The notes: a model not told the origin generated them from the letters alone. A DNA stretch of 64,000 nucleotides from Isoetes taiwanensis (GCA_021234155.1 JAJEKV010000039.1:6798912-6862911), one strand, 5' to 3'; counted from the first letter of the stretch, positions 39,790-51,942 are shown. A program made the numbers and translations.

Positions 39790-42680
39790 GTCAATGGTGC
39801 CTCTCCAACTCAAGATGGTGTGCAACATATTGAAAAGAGCAATATCAATGAAAAACCAACTCCTAGCAAGAATGTTGAAGAAAAACAATTAGTCCTCTAT
39901 AGTAGGGTGCAATGGAGGAACAAGAAGGTGAGAATCATGCACAAGTGCAACAAGGAAATAGTAGGCCAAGGAGTCATTGTGCTAGCAGCGGATCTGGTCA
40001 AGCTGTTAATGATGAAAGGCTAGGGGAAGACAATATTGGTATTGCAATTTCGATGTTGGAAGACAACTGGGAGAGGTAAAGGTTTGGGTGACAAGGAATG
40101 TTTTGGTTGTGTCAAGCAATTGGAGGTTCCTTGCATCATGGCATGGCCTATAAGTAGTGTTCAATTTGTGGAGGATTATATTTTTCCAGAGCCTGAGGTT
40201 GTTGGGGACAATGATTGTCTTGATATTGATCCATTGGCAGTTGGAACTCTAAACCTAGGCAAAAGGGGAGAAGTATCAGTTGCCAGACATTATCCTAGCA
40301 AAAGAGCCAAGTTGATTAGTGACACCAAACGTGAGACAATGGTGAAGGTTAGGGGCTCGGGATTGTTGTTGGAGTGATTGTATGCAATTCTTCACAATAG
40401 AACAATTGGTGGAAGCAAGAGCCACTTTTCAAGAGTACTGCTTGTTGATGAGAGGAGGACCTACATGTACACAATCTTGAGCATGCACTTCAAGATGAAA
40501 GAAACCCAAACGAGAAAAAGATACCCTTTGCTAGGCAAATGGATATGTGCAAAAGCATGGCGAGTATCCATGCAATTCCAACTTCTTCATGGCATAATTG
40601 GCAAAAAAAAAAACAGGCAGGGGAACAGGGATTGCTTTACATGGAAATAATGGTTTGTTGAGACCAACGGCTAGGACCTTGGCTGCTGAGGGAGATATTT
40701 GAAAAATATATTGATTTCAATGCAGAGTCTATGCCACACAAAAGCGTAAGGGATGAAAAGGGAAGAGCGGTTGTTGAGAAAAGGTTGCCATCACATTGTA
40801 CTCAAAAGAGTATTTTGGAAGAAGTGAATTCCCTACTTGAGAATTGGGAATTCTTCCAATATCCCAACCTAGCTTTAGTAGGTTATGGAAGAAGCATTTC
40901 AATCATGTCACCATAGCAACTTCAAACAACTTTGCAAAGTGCAATTTATGTGCTAAGTTGAAGGAGACTCTTGATAAGACTGTGCAACCTAGTCAAAGGG
41001 CTAGGATAAGGGAGCATATGAAGGACCATATGGTGACCAACTATCATGTAGATCATGTTATTGGATGTGGAGGACTTTATCTGCATTGGAACCCAATAAC
41101 TATTTATGTATTATACATGACAAGATGGACCAGCAAAAGACTTGTCTTCCACAATTCAAGTACATACCAAAGTCACGTGGCGGATCATACCCTTCTGAGA
41201 TCTCAATGGTGGGGCAATCTTGCATGGGCAGAATCAAACCTACTATGGCCATTTTAGTTTGGAGTTGTGGAGTGATGGTCCAGATTTTCATATTGGGAGT
41301 ATCATGAGGTGTTTGAGAAACTATGAAAATGGATACAATGGTCACCTCCGGGACCTTCTGACTAGCCGGGCACTACATAGAGCATTGTTAGATGGAAACC
41401 CTAACAATATTGAAAAGTTCAACAAGGCAAGGTTTAGGAAGCATGGGTCTAATGAACATGTTGGAGCTTCAACTTCACGTGCTAAGCCTCAAGATCTACC
41501 CAAAAGGTTTCTCTTGCAACTTGATAATTGTCTTTGGCCAAAATAAGAACAGGTGGATGTTTTCTTTCCTATCCTACTTAACATTTGTGGGGATATTTGA
41601 AAGAGTTAATTTAGGGTTTCTTATGCCGGGCATACCCATGAGGATGTGGATGCATTATTTGGCAAATATAGTTGTATACTGAAGCAGCAAACAGTGATCA
41701 ACTTTCCTAGGCTAATGGAAATCTTGCATGAATGCACTACTCCAAACCCTATAGCTTCTCTCATAGAAGAAGTGCCCGATTGGAAGAGCTTTGTGGATGG
41801 TTATACATTGGATCTTGAAGGTCATTCCAGTCCTCTGCAGTTCACTTTTGGGTGAGAGATGGGATTCCAATCTTCCAATGGAAGATGAGACCTTCAGAGG
41901 ATGAGTGGAGAGGAGGGAGGAAATATGGCGTAGAGATGAGAATGGCAAGCCTATGATACCTCTAGGTCAACCAAAAGCTTTAAAACCCACTGAAGAAGTG
42001 AAGCAATTGGGATTGACTAAGGAAGGAATCCAAGACTATATAAAGCATTGGCAAACCAATCCGGATGACACCAACCGTGCCTTGGTGGCTTCTTGGAAGA
42101 AGGTGATTAACTTTGTTGGGGAGATAGACACATCCTCGGATGAATTGAAAGAAGGGTGGTTGCCTAAAACTAGGTGGAAGACCTTAGCAGTCTTTGAGGA
42201 TTTTGATGACATTGTAAGTAGCATTCGCAAGCAATATGCTCCTCCTCCTTCGACAAACACTATGTTGGTCCTAAGAACAATAGGCCAAAGTTTCTAGGCA
42301 TGGATGCTTATGAACCTTCCACTCGACTTGGAATGCCACCAATTTGTGGTAGTAAAGCCATCAGATTTAGATACATATCCGGTGTGGTTGGGGTTCACTA
42401 TCTACGATATTTGCAAAGAAGAAGGTAATATTAACTTCAACCATGTGCGGGTGGAATGGTGGTGTCAAAGGCATCGGTTGACCAACGATCGGATAAAGAA
42501 AGGTTTCGATTGTTGGACAAAGAAATGGAGGAGAAACCGAAAGTGATCACGATCTTTGGCTAGACTATGAAAGTGTTTTGTACTCATGGACTCCAAACAC
42601 TATTCCAGCTAGAAATGCGAGAATTACAATACCTCAAGATGTCAGGAAGAAGGCTATGATATCATTGGGGGTGCTTGAAG
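39790..42680 (+). pseudogene. DUF7869-type transposase-like gene, heavily frameshifted
   Basis: Blocks in order over all three frames: SNNFAKCNLCAKLKETLDK (40922-40978), ERARIREHMKDHM-like, YLCIIHDKMDQQKTCLPQFKY (41103-41165), a QTYYGHFSLELW block, FLLQLDNCLWPKNKNRWMFSF (~41508-41570), GIFERVNLGFLMPG plus a T-HEDVDALFGKYS-like stretch (~41595-41665), WKSFVDGY (~41784-41807) and a C-terminal domain (41905-42540). The D...DN...HED(V/I)D arrangement is what I know from DUF7869 proteins, RNase H-fold transposase-like proteins expanded in several plants and invertebrates. The assignment is from memory of the pattern. An N-terminal region at 39820-40380 is open but unrecognised. No termini or TSD were found. 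Confidence 0.55.
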
Positions 42681-42899
42681 AAAGTTGAATAACTATATAA
42701 ATTTTTGTTATCACGTTTTTATGATATGGTGCTATATTGTGAAATATTGACTATTTTGTAAATAACATGATATTACGTTTTCATAATTTTGAGGTGAAAT
42801 GTGTGAATTTGAATATGCTACTAAAAACATACAATATGAAATTTGTCCCAAAATTAAGACATAAACCCAATTTAATTGAATGATGGTTATTCCTCTGTA

Positions 42900-43680
42900 G
42901 GTTGAATTTCTGAGTGCGCCCCTGTTGATTGGACTTTGCTTCATTCCGAGGTGCCTCTCCTGCGCTTGTAAGTGTGGTCATCTCCATTGCACCTACCCTA
43001 GCTCCTTCTGGTTGCCTTTGCGTGATTTGTACCTGCTGGCTAGGTCGTCTCCTCGGTCCTTTGGGTCCTATCCATTCGAGTCTCGCACTCTTTGGCTGAC
43101 GTAGTAAAGTCGTCCTTCCTTTGGTTTCTAGGTGTTTCTGGGTTTCGAATTCTTGTTCGAGCGGAATATTCTCCTCCTTGATCTTGCCCCTAATGCTGAT
43201 ATAGGCCTTCAAGTTGGAGATGTTCGTTCCCTGATATGTGTCTCCTTCCCCTCATGGTCTCCTCTCCTTATCTGTCTGTACATCGGCTGGGACCTTGATG
43301 TCTTCAAGAAGTTGCGTCTCTATCTCTTCTGTGGCTCTGGCCCTATACTTCGAAAGCAACGCTCGTATATTCTAGAGTTTAAAGGTCCACCTGAAGGGCT
43401 CTCCTACAACATTTTGGGCTCTATAAGCAAGCAAGATGGCTCGAGCAGCATTACCGGAGACATATCTATAATCTCCAAGTCTATGGACATTAGTACGTGT
43501 GGTATGGCATGAAATGGGTTCCCTGATGTTTGAGGCATACTCTAAGGTCCTAGCAAAGTTGGTTTGGGGGAGTCCAATCTCTACACATGGAGTGACTTGG
43601 GCAGCTCTAGACTCTAGCTCCTTTCTAGGTATCCCGGCAATAGGGAGTGTCAATGTGGCGGCTGTATAGGTCAAACTCTA
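42900..43680 (-). pseudogene. possible retroelement gag-like remnant
   Basis: Leftward reading from 43674 gives TYTAATLTLPIAGIPRKELES, VTPCVEIGLPQTNFARTLEYA, NIREPISCHTTR, VHRLGDYRYVSGNAARAILLA; then from 43212 a basic, Q/R/P-rich tail. The layout (globular part, then basic tail) resembles a capsid-nucleocapsid protein, but no zinc knuckle or diagnostic motif is visible. Other structural ORFs are possible. Confidence 0.25.
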
Positions 43681-43689
43681 TTAGAAGGA

Positions 43690-44920
43690 CACAAAATTAG
43701 GTCAAGGTTTATGCCTTTGGCATGAGCAGAGGTGATGTACCAACAGTTGGACTTGGGTTGCTATGCTGAGGTCTAGATGACTATAACAAAGGGGTGTTCT
43801 TGGGCACTTCTATCTAGGAGTAAGGCATCAGCCTTGAGCCGAGAGCAATACTTGTGAGGTACTAATGGGGTATGCTTCTATTTACAAACAAACCACAGTT
43901 TGAAAAAACAATTCAAGGGTTTGAGCAATTTTGGTCATTTTGAGCTGGGGTTTGAAATTTCTACCTAATTTGAGATCATAAATGGATTCTAGGCTGTCTA
44001 ACGGTCCTATTGCAACAAATTTCAGGTGATTTGGAGCTCTGTAGCTCAAGTTATGGGGTTTGAAAAATCGGACCCCTCCAAGAGTGCGCGAGGAGGGTGT
44101 TAGGTTGGGACCTAAGTGGCCTCTGGCGCACTCTTGGAGGTGTTGGTCTATCTATGCCTAATGGATGCCAAGAACAAGTTCAAAGACATGAATTCCTACT
44201 TATTTTCCTCCTAACTGCAAGTTTCTTTGCTTATTTACTTCATTTGGAGCCGGTAACAATCAAAGCATCAGTTAGGTAATGAACGTTTGTACATGTATAC
44301 CTAGACACCTTTGGGACTATATTTATAGTGGCAGTTGCCATCAATGGCACTTCTTTGTATATGACTTTGACTATTTTCTTCTTCTTTTTTTAATCCACAA
44401 TTATATTCTTTAAAGCACTGTCATCTATCACTTCTCTATTCAGTCCTGCACACATTAAAATAGGCACATAAAGAATACAAAATACATGGATTAACGAATA
44501 TTCTATCTTATGTTATCTTGTCTTATTTTTTATCATGACATATATAACCGAGTTCCAAATTTTTTTTTGTTTGATGTAATATTTCCGTTCCAGCAAAGAA
44601 GTTAAGAGCAACACGTCTACATCAAAAATATAACAAAAAAAAATAAAAAAAAATTAGAAGAAAAAGAATGACTACCTGACACCCTAGTATCAAATTGAAA
44701 ATTAAGAAAAGAGTGACGTCATGATGTGACCCAATCACAGCTTTTTCAATATGATATTGAAAGGATAATTAACTTTTTGCTTCTGGCAAAGAATTGTTGA
44801 AATGATTTGTAGACTCAGTAAGTATCGTAACAAAACAGTGTGCAGATGTTAGTTTAAGAAATCGATTTTGAAGTGTTTAATAAATTGATTTTTTCTAGGC
44901 ATGTCAAGGCTTAAAAGACG
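43690..44920. other. 1.2 kb without recognised gene; one strong hairpin
   Basis: Mostly AT-rich. A 14-bp perfect inverted repeat CTCCAAGAGTGCGC (44076-44089) / GCGCACTCTTGGAG (44126-44139) spans a 36-bp loop. No gene is supported. Confidence 0.4.
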
Positions 44921-44924
44921 ACTA

Positions 44925-46450
44925 GAATCTAAAGATAATATTAATTGTTGCACAGAAACGTCACCATACATGTTTGTTTTCTGCGGATGGCCAAGGAAAT
45001 ATTCCCCCAAGTAAAATTTACAGTTTATGCACGTGCACTCTCAATACGCTTACAAATGGTGTGTAATTTCATCCAGGAACAATCGTGGATACAGTAGTAT
45101 GCGACCCCCAAAATTATGATTTCTTTTTGAGCAGCCATGCTGGACTTATTCTGGGTAAAATGACTTTTAATGTTCCAAAGACGAGCGGCACCAGCAGATA
45201 TGAGTAATATAGGTATACATGCACCTGCAGGGAATCACCAGACCAACACACTAGATTGTTCTAATGGATGAGATTGATTTCAGCGTTGATGAACTACAAC
45301 ATTTCATAAACTATCTCAGCTACATGTATGTATGAGATTATCTCTCAGTTGTTTGCACATAGCCAACTATTAGTAGGGTTGCTATTCCAACAGGTAGGCG
45401 AACACCACAACTGTTGTTTCAGCAGCTAAGTCGAAGTTCAAAATGGAACTCATTCAATTTTGGAGTTTCCCTTCTATTTCCATTTTTTACTGATTTTTTC
45501 TTTCTCAAATATTACGCATCCCCTTTCTCTTTCTAATAACTTTAAGCCAGAATATTACCACGACAAATAAACATCACGTTCAACATTGCCATCACATACT
45601 ATCTCATACATGAATGTCACGTCAAAAGCCACCAAAGGCCAAGATGTAACTCTCAACGTCACCTCATTATCGGAAGTAAGTATCGGAACAAAACAGTTGC
45701 CTCCACAGCTTGTTGTATTCAGCTTCCTACCCCTTTATAACTATGTATACTTCTCCCCTATCTTTCAGGTTCAATTTTAATAAGTTTTATTGTATTGTGG
45801 AGCAGTTGCGCCATTTAAAGCAAAATGGGGCAGCTGCGCCATTTACCAGGCAAAGGAAAATGGCCCGTTTACAGGTAAATGCCGCGGCGAAGCTGCACCA
45901 TTTAAAGGTAAATGGCGCGACAGCGCCATTTCGCAAATGGAGCAGCACAAGCGACAACAGATATGAGTAATATGAGTATACATGCACCTGCAGGTAACAA
46001 CTAGACCAACGCATCACATTGTTCTAATGGATGAGATTGATCTCAGCGTTGATGAACTACAACATTTGATAAACTATCTCAACTACATGTATGCATGAGA
46101 TTATCACTCAATTGTTTGCACATAACCAAGAGCTAATAGGGTTGCCATTCCAACAGCTATGCAAAGAGCACAACTGTTGTCTCAACAAGTAAGTGGAAGT
46201 TCGAAATGGTACTCATTGAATTTTAGATATAATGACGGGAAAAAGTGATAATATATTGAATTCTGTTCTAGTTACTCCAAGTATGTATGCGCACTTAGCC
46301 GCCACAAAGGCAAGATCATTTCTGGACGACGACAGCCTATGAGAATCTGCATCATCAGTAGGAGAAGGCTCTTCAGGGGGAACACCACAACCAACTCTGC
46401 CCTAGATCAAGCTGCACGACAAGATGTTCACCAGGATGTTTTTTGTGTAA
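44925..46450 (+). pseudogene. ARGONAUTE C-terminal (Piwi) exons, copy 1
   Basis: Plus-strand blocks match the end of plant AGO proteins. LIVAQKRHHT and GQGNIPP (44941-45010) precede a GTIVDTVVCDPQNYDFFLSSHAGL-like exon (45078-45150, after acceptor TTTCATCCAG), then RPTHHIVLMDEIDLSVDELQ (about 45993-46060, with a more damaged duplicate near 45240-45310) and INYLNYMYA. The last exon is TPSMYAHLAATKARSFLDDDS (from 46275, after TTCTGTTCTAG), ending MFTRMFFV-stop at 46450, equivalent to the usual RVMFYC end. Stops and shifts are present. At the place of the catalytic Piwi His (AGO consensus THYHVL) this copy has THHIVL. Everything upstream (PAZ, MID) is absent. Confidence 0.8.
45790..45965. repeat. 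GCGCCATTT / AAATGGCGC repeat cluster inside the AGO remnant
   Basis: GC-richer insert with TGCGCCATTTA at about 45807 and 45835, AAATGGCGC at about 45911 and GCGCCATTTCGC at about 45923, arranged in both orientations. It lies between the two duplicated AGO segments. TTGCGCCATTTTTG recurs at about 47391, at the end of the second AGO copy. Small inverted repeats can form. Origin unknown. Confidence 0.55.
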
Positions 46451-46829
46451 TGCTTAGTCAGAGCGACCATTCTATTTATAGGGCCTTGTTTTCCCGCGTC
46501 ACAAGCAGCACATAGAGGCCATCCCCTTTAAGCTATACTCATATATGTTATGTGCTAGGATTGACAATGGCCCTTATCGTAAACATATAAGGGTGTACCT
46601 GGAAAGAACTTAGTATCTGGATTAGATCTTGTTTAGTTGTTCAAACATGAACATTTGTCAGATTGGTCTTTGCAATCTTTTCCTACAGGCAGACAACGAT
46701 ATATTCAGAAAATGCATTAATTATATCTTGTGCTGGCATATTTAATTTGCAGGGAATACAACAATGATTTCGTCTGTCGTCATCTGGTATTCATCCTAAG
46801 AATTGAAGCTTCACAGTATTCATCTGATC

Positions 46830-47390
46830 TGTTGTCAAGGCTTGAAAGACGACTATAATCCAAAGATAATATTAATTGTCGCACTGAAACGTCACCATAC
46901 ATGTTTCTTTCGTGCGAATAGCCAAGGAAATATTTCCCCAAGTAAAGTTTTCAGTTTATGCACGTGTACTCTCAATATGTTTACAAATGGTGTGTGATTT
47001 CATCCAGGAACAAACGTGGATACAGTAGTATGCAACCCCCAAAAGTATGATTTCTTTTTTAGTAGCCATGCTGGACTTATTGTGAGTAAAATGACTTTTA
47101 ACGTTCCAAAGACGAGTGACACTAGCAGCACAACTGTTGTTTCAGTAGGTAAGTCGAAGTTGAAAATGGAAATCATTGAATTTTAGATGTAATGACGGGA
47201 AAAAGTAATAATATCTTGAATTCTGTTCCAGTTACTCCAATTATGTATGCGCACTTAGTTGTCACAAAGGCAAGATCATTTCTGGATGACGACAGCCTAT
47301 CAAAATTTGCATCATCACTAGGAGGAGGCTCTTTAGGGGGAACACCATAGCCAACTCTGCCCCAGATCAAGCAGGCACTCTAAGGAGGAA
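46830..47390 (+). pseudogene. ARGONAUTE C-terminal exons, copy 2
   Basis: A second, partly overlapping duplicate of the AGO end. It contains QGLKDDYNPKIILIVALKRHH (46838-46900), a GNISP block, then a GTNVDTVVCNPQKYDFF-like exon (~47010-47070), and the final exon TPIMYAHLVVTKARSFLDDDS (~47235-47300). It ends at about 47380 without the terminal MFF(V/Y) sequence. The exon for the RPTH and DELQ blocks is missing. Identity with copy 1 is high but clearly below that of the 4-kb duplication, so this is an older event. Confidence 0.75.
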
Positions 47391-47659
47391 GTTGCGCCAT
47401 TTTTGGGAAAAACATATTTTTTTGTCAACAATGAGAGTTCGGGTCATCAATACCTAGATCTAGTTCGGGTTATTATCAAGATAATCTCCCATTCATTTTT
47501 GCAATCACCTTCGGTTCCTAACTGTTGCCGATTTTAACTCTGTTTGATCTAACGAATGTGAATAGAAAGATCGTGGTAATTTTAAAAACACTAAGAAAAA
47601 CCAATTCTCTTCATTTACTGATAAGAAGACATGACTTTTCCTTCCTATATAAAGCAATG

Positions 47660-47795
47660 TCCTGTTCGGTTTATTGGCTAGTCCATTGGGTTAGCAACTA
47701 AGAGATCTTGTGTTCAAGTCTCTGGGGGTCCGTCATATGTCCTCATGGACGCTGCCCATGTGGCATGACGTAAAAATACTATCTATCTATCTATT
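47660..47795 (+). mobile_element. tRNA-derived SINE with (CTAT)n tail
   Basis: Pol III box A-like TGGCTAGTCCATTGG (47674-47688) and box B-like GTGTTCAAGTCTC (47710-47722) at typical spacing. A short body ends in a (CTAT)n tail at 47779-47795. The tail coincides with the left edge of the large duplication. Confidence 0.6.
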
Positions 47796-48096
47796 ATGAG
47801 TAGTTTATCTCTTCCCCATCTACAGTCAGTTGATTCTTTGGGTTTGTTCCATTTAGATTTTGTTCATCCACTCCATTTATTCTCATTAGAATTTCTTCTT
47901 CGTACATATTCTTCCTCACTGATGACCTTTGCCTCTATAACAACTATGTGAATCAGAACTTGGAAATTCCCGTCCAAACTGTCCGCTCTGTCCACACTTC
48001 AAGCATCCTAAACTACTTGAACCACCCGCTGCTACAATGTCGATCTTCCACCATTTGCGCCATAAGAACAAAATCAAAAGGGCCGATTAACATGAT

Positions 48097-48521
48097 CTAG
48101 TTTCGTCGCCAAACTCTATACCTCCATTTGCTATTTGCAACACGTTTCTTAGGCTCCGTCATGGCATCACTAACATACACTACAACAACTCCGGTGTTTG
48201 CCATAGTCACAATTTCACAATTAGATTTTTTATTAGATTTCGACGAAGCAAGGGAAATATTTCCTCTCAGATTTCGACGAACGTGAAACATCAATCTGGA
48301 CAATGAATATTCAAAGCCTAAAATTCCCATTGATTTTCATAGCTACGATTCAAAGCCTTAATTTTTACATCTTCCTTGGACCTGCTTGCCCATAATGGAT
48401 GGTCAGGATTCGCCCTGCCCCCTTCCATCCAACGATGTAAAGATGTCGTTGCATTCCCTTTGGATGGCGTCCGATGACCTTTTATAATGCCCCATGACGT
48501 ATCAAGTTTTGGAGCCTTCAT
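48097..48521 (-). other. unrecognised minus-strand open frames in the duplication
   Basis: 48521-48318 and 48330-48097 are open leftward (MKAPKLDTSWGIIKGHR...; ...NTGVVVVYVSDAMTEPKKRV). Both recur in copy B at +12,167, where the first is broken by two one-base insertions. No known motif, so they are listed only as candidates. Confidence 0.2.
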
Positions 48522-49209
48522 TTTCTTTTAAACGGTGGGGATTTAAGGCAATCCATGGGGTATGTATGCATGGGGTATTGATGGCGGGTATAATATATCC
48601 CCCTCATCCTTATATCCTTTACAACCTCATGCACAACCCCTTGCTTGGCCTCCATCATCGCATTCGCTTGTGTCATGTCCATACTATTGCTGACTACCAT
48701 TGTTTGGAGAGCTATTTATTCTCCAGATATCTTCATATATGTTCGTATATTTGCATTGAACTTGCTATTTGGGACTCAATTATACTTGTTCATTGAACGC
48801 ATATTTTATGCAAACACAATGTTCCTTAAAAGATGTGGAAGATCTATCATAGGTTATCTTTAGTGAGTGCGAGTCAGAAGTGATATAATATCAATTGAAA
48901 TGCTAACTTCATAAACTGCAAACCCTAACATTACTTGGTATATGATAATGACCATTGTATTTGGAATTGAACTTGCAACAGTCAGATATAGAACAGAATA
49001 AATTAAAGGAGTTGAAGACATTGAAGTCAAATTATTTTATTGATCGAAGCAGTAACAACTATAGAGCAAAATTTTTCAAAAAACATAGATATTATTTAAC
49101 TTTGACCATAAAACATGTTTATGAAAGTGAGACCCTCTCACACTTTAAGGTAGGAAAATTGAGCTTAGAATATTAACCATATATTCTTTTAAAAGTAAAA
49201 CTACCATGT

Positions 49210-49640
49210 TCATGTCCAGACCTGGCCAGCCTCCATGCATTTAGCACAATAATATGCTAGAAAATAAAACCACCTGAATATCTTAAAGATGGCTCTAGTT
49301 TGCAAGTAAGTCAGATTATTTGGCCTAGCGAGTACTTCCTCAAAGAACTTCCTTTTCCATTGTAGGTAAACTTCAGAATGCTCCTTCTTATAGGGAGTGG
49401 TGCATCCTGGGTGGAACAATCCAGTGATTGGATTGAGAGGTGAAGTAGCTGAATTGCAGGTGGCTTTTGGTGGAGTCTTGTTTATCATTGAAGGGATAGA
49501 GCTTGGGCTCTCTACTGTACATCTGGCTGAGAAGAGTGCGGTTGTGGCAAGCAGTACTGCTTAGAATCTAACGGTTTCATGCTTTGAGTGTACGATTATT
49601 CCATAGCAAGATTCTATGGCACAATTATTCTATGGCAAGA
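49210..49640 (-). other. unrecognised minus-strand frame (complete only in copy B)
   Basis: In copy B (61795-61379) the frame is open for 138 codons (LLDSKQYSGLPQPHSSAVC..., LNPITGLFHPGCTTPYK, EVYLQWKRKFFEEVL). In copy A small differences near 49520-49560 break it. It has a plausible C-rich first part and a charged second part, but no family is known to me. Confidence 0.25.
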
Positions 49641-50046
49641 TTCTATGGCAAGACAGAGACTACACAGATAGGATCTTCAGCAATTTAAATAACCTGATAT
49701 ATGCTCAGTAATTTACGTTGAATAAAGGAATATATGGTAACCCTGATTCATACACAAGTGATCACAACCGGGAATCCATTGAATGCGCTCAAAGACTCAG
49801 AATCAACCCATCTTTGCTCCATAAACTCCTTATGCCAAAACAAACGGGTATTACCCAAATCGGTATTGCTATTCCCTCACACAGATTTGATGCTATCCCT
49901 AATACCGGAAGCGGGAACCTTTTTGGCTGTCAATAGCGCACAAACTCAAACAAAAAAAAAGAACAAAAAGGAAAACAGAACAAGCACGCTCAGATGACAG
50001 CTTGCCCCAATAATATACGAACAACAGTGGCGAATCAGTGGCTAAT

Positions 50047-50396
50047 TTACTTGGGCAAGGCTTTCCACCTAGAATCGATGCCTCTATGAATCAAAGTTCC
50101 GTTCAACAGAATACCTTTTATAAAAACCACGCTTTTGAATGAACTCACAAAAACGACTTCGTCCCTATGTTTCTGTGCCTTTTGCAGCATCAACTCTGTT
50201 CTACGCCATTGGAGTTCGCCCTACTTTGAATCGCAATCCTTAAAACCCAACGCAGCTTTCACATTTGAAACACAAGCCGCCTTATTTAACCCAAACACAG
50301 CTTCCGTTGTCACTCTCCAGAAACTCCGTCTCCTAAACCTATCGCCGCCACACAGTCGCTATGGGTTAAACTGACCAGCTCCTCCTCCCTTTTATA
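50047..50396 (-). CDS. candidate 47-aa ORF with TATA promoter (copy A)
   Basis: The minus strand has TATAAAA (50390-50396) in GGTATAAAAGGGAGG, followed by a leader of about 200 bp and the frame 50190-50047, MLQKAQKHRDEVVFVSSFKS to KALPK. Other upstream ATGs stop at once (ATGGCGTAG). The promoter looks real; the coding assignment is weak. It is repeated unchanged at 62217-62566. Confidence 0.25.
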
Positions 50397-50948
50397 CCAA
50401 GACAAAGGCTTCTCGAGATCATTGGAGAAGCCGCCAGACATTATGATTAGCTTCAAGAAAGTCCCCGATCCGCCTCGTCCTCTCGGAATTTTCTAGTAGC
50501 TTCCTCCTTGCATGCACCATTGAAATATAATGTTTAATTATAGAACATTCTAGAATCTACTCTTTTATAATTATATGTTAGAGATATAATATTTATAATT
50601 CTTGTATTACATCATAATAGTTGTTAACAAAGTAAATTTGCAAAAGTCCAAACACTTTCAAAATGAAGAAGTAATGTGATGAAGATGTCAGAAAATTACT
50701 AATAAGAAGTAGGAAGTGGATATATAGTAGAGAAGGGTACATAGTTTATTATAGTTATTAACAAAGTAAATTTGAATAATGAAGACATTTGCAAAAGCAA
50801 TAACACTTTCAAAACCGATATAATGACATTAATGAAGAAGTAATGTAACGAAGATATAATGTGGCTGACCAATGTCCCCGACGTTCAAAGACAAATCCTC
50901 TTAAAATGGATTATATAGCCTTATTCACCACCTCAGAATGTATATATG

Positions 50949-51050
50949 TAGCAAAATAACTGGGGGTTCTAGGGGGATTTAATATGGATGTAAAAATAAC
51001 AATTCCTGAAACCATAGACCATATATCCCTAAAACAATTGAATGGGTTGT

Positions 51051-51086
<36 letters not shown>

Positions 51087-51840
51087 CATTAGCTCACTGG
51101 GTACATTGGTTAAAGTAGTCTTATTAGGACATTGACTTATTTTAGTAGAGTTTCGAGCCCCCGTATTTCATATTCTAAAATCTTAAGCAAAGCCGTATAG
51201 AGGTTCGATATTCCTTCAAAGCCTTAGGCGAAATCGTATTTCATATTTCAAAATCATAGGCGCCTCCAATCATAAATAATTATAAGCAAAACGAGAGGTG
51301 CTCAGAGGCTCCAACATACGATCTGAGTCATAGGATCGACGAATCCGACGACTGTGGTAGTCCAGGGTGCACCTCGTGTAGAATATGCACCTCGTTTAGA
51401 ATATATGTAGCAAAATAACAGGAGGTTCCAAAGGGGATTTGATATAGATGTAAAAATAACAATTCCTGAAACCATAGGCCATATCCCTAAATCAAGTGAA
51501 TGGGTTGTTATTAAAAAGAAAAAAAACATAGATCCAAGATAAATATAATCACATTAGCTCACTGGGTACATTGGTTGAAGTAGTCTTATTAGGATATTGA
51601 GTTATTTTGGTAGATGTTCGAGCCCCCGTATTTCATATTCTAAAATCTTATACAAAGCCGTATAGAGGTTCGATATTCCTTCAAAGCTTTAGGCGAAATC
51701 GTATTTCATATTTCAAAATCATAGGCGCCTCCAATCATAAATGACTATAAGCAAAACGAGAGGTGGTTAGATAGGATTGACGAATCCGACGACCATAGTA
51801 GTCCAGGGTGCACTTTGTTTAGAATATATAGCAAAATAAC
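50949..51840 (+). mobile_element. tandem tRNA-like SINE copies (copy A)
   Basis: A ~450-bp unit repeats head to tail. A-tails lie at 51055-51083 and about 51507-51533. Each is followed by a pol III-like head: box A TTAGCTCACTGG (51089-51100 and ~51555) and box B-like GAGTTTCGAGCCCC or GATGTTCGAGCCCC (~51148 and ~51608). The 3' part of each unit includes GCAAAATAAC and ACAATTCCTGAAACCATAG. The third unit is truncated at the duplication edge. The same array is present at 63119-64000. Confidence 0.6.
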
Positions 51841-51942
51841 AATCTATGTCTATCAATCTGTGGATGAAAGGCAGTGGATATCTAGTTCCTAATTGCTTAA
51901 ATAGTGTCTTCTATAATTTGCTTGTGAACTTAGTATCTCAGT

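Larger units (their letters stand above)
47781..51839. repeat. large direct duplication, copy A (about 4.06 kb)
   Basis: Near-identical to 59948-64000 at an offset of about 12,161-12,170 bp. It includes candidate small genes and tandem SINEs listed separately. Differences are few and clustered: for example ATCGAAGCAGTAAC versus ATCAAGCCAAGAAC near 49035, short changes at 49520-49560 and 49795-49855, and poly(A) length near 51055. The right edge joins directly to a truncated Ty3 fragment at about 51840. Confidence 0.95.

Noticed and set aside
42731-43512. Plus-strand open frame at 43132-43512 as a gene
   Set aside because: It is antisense to a better coding-like minus-strand reading and has no motif.
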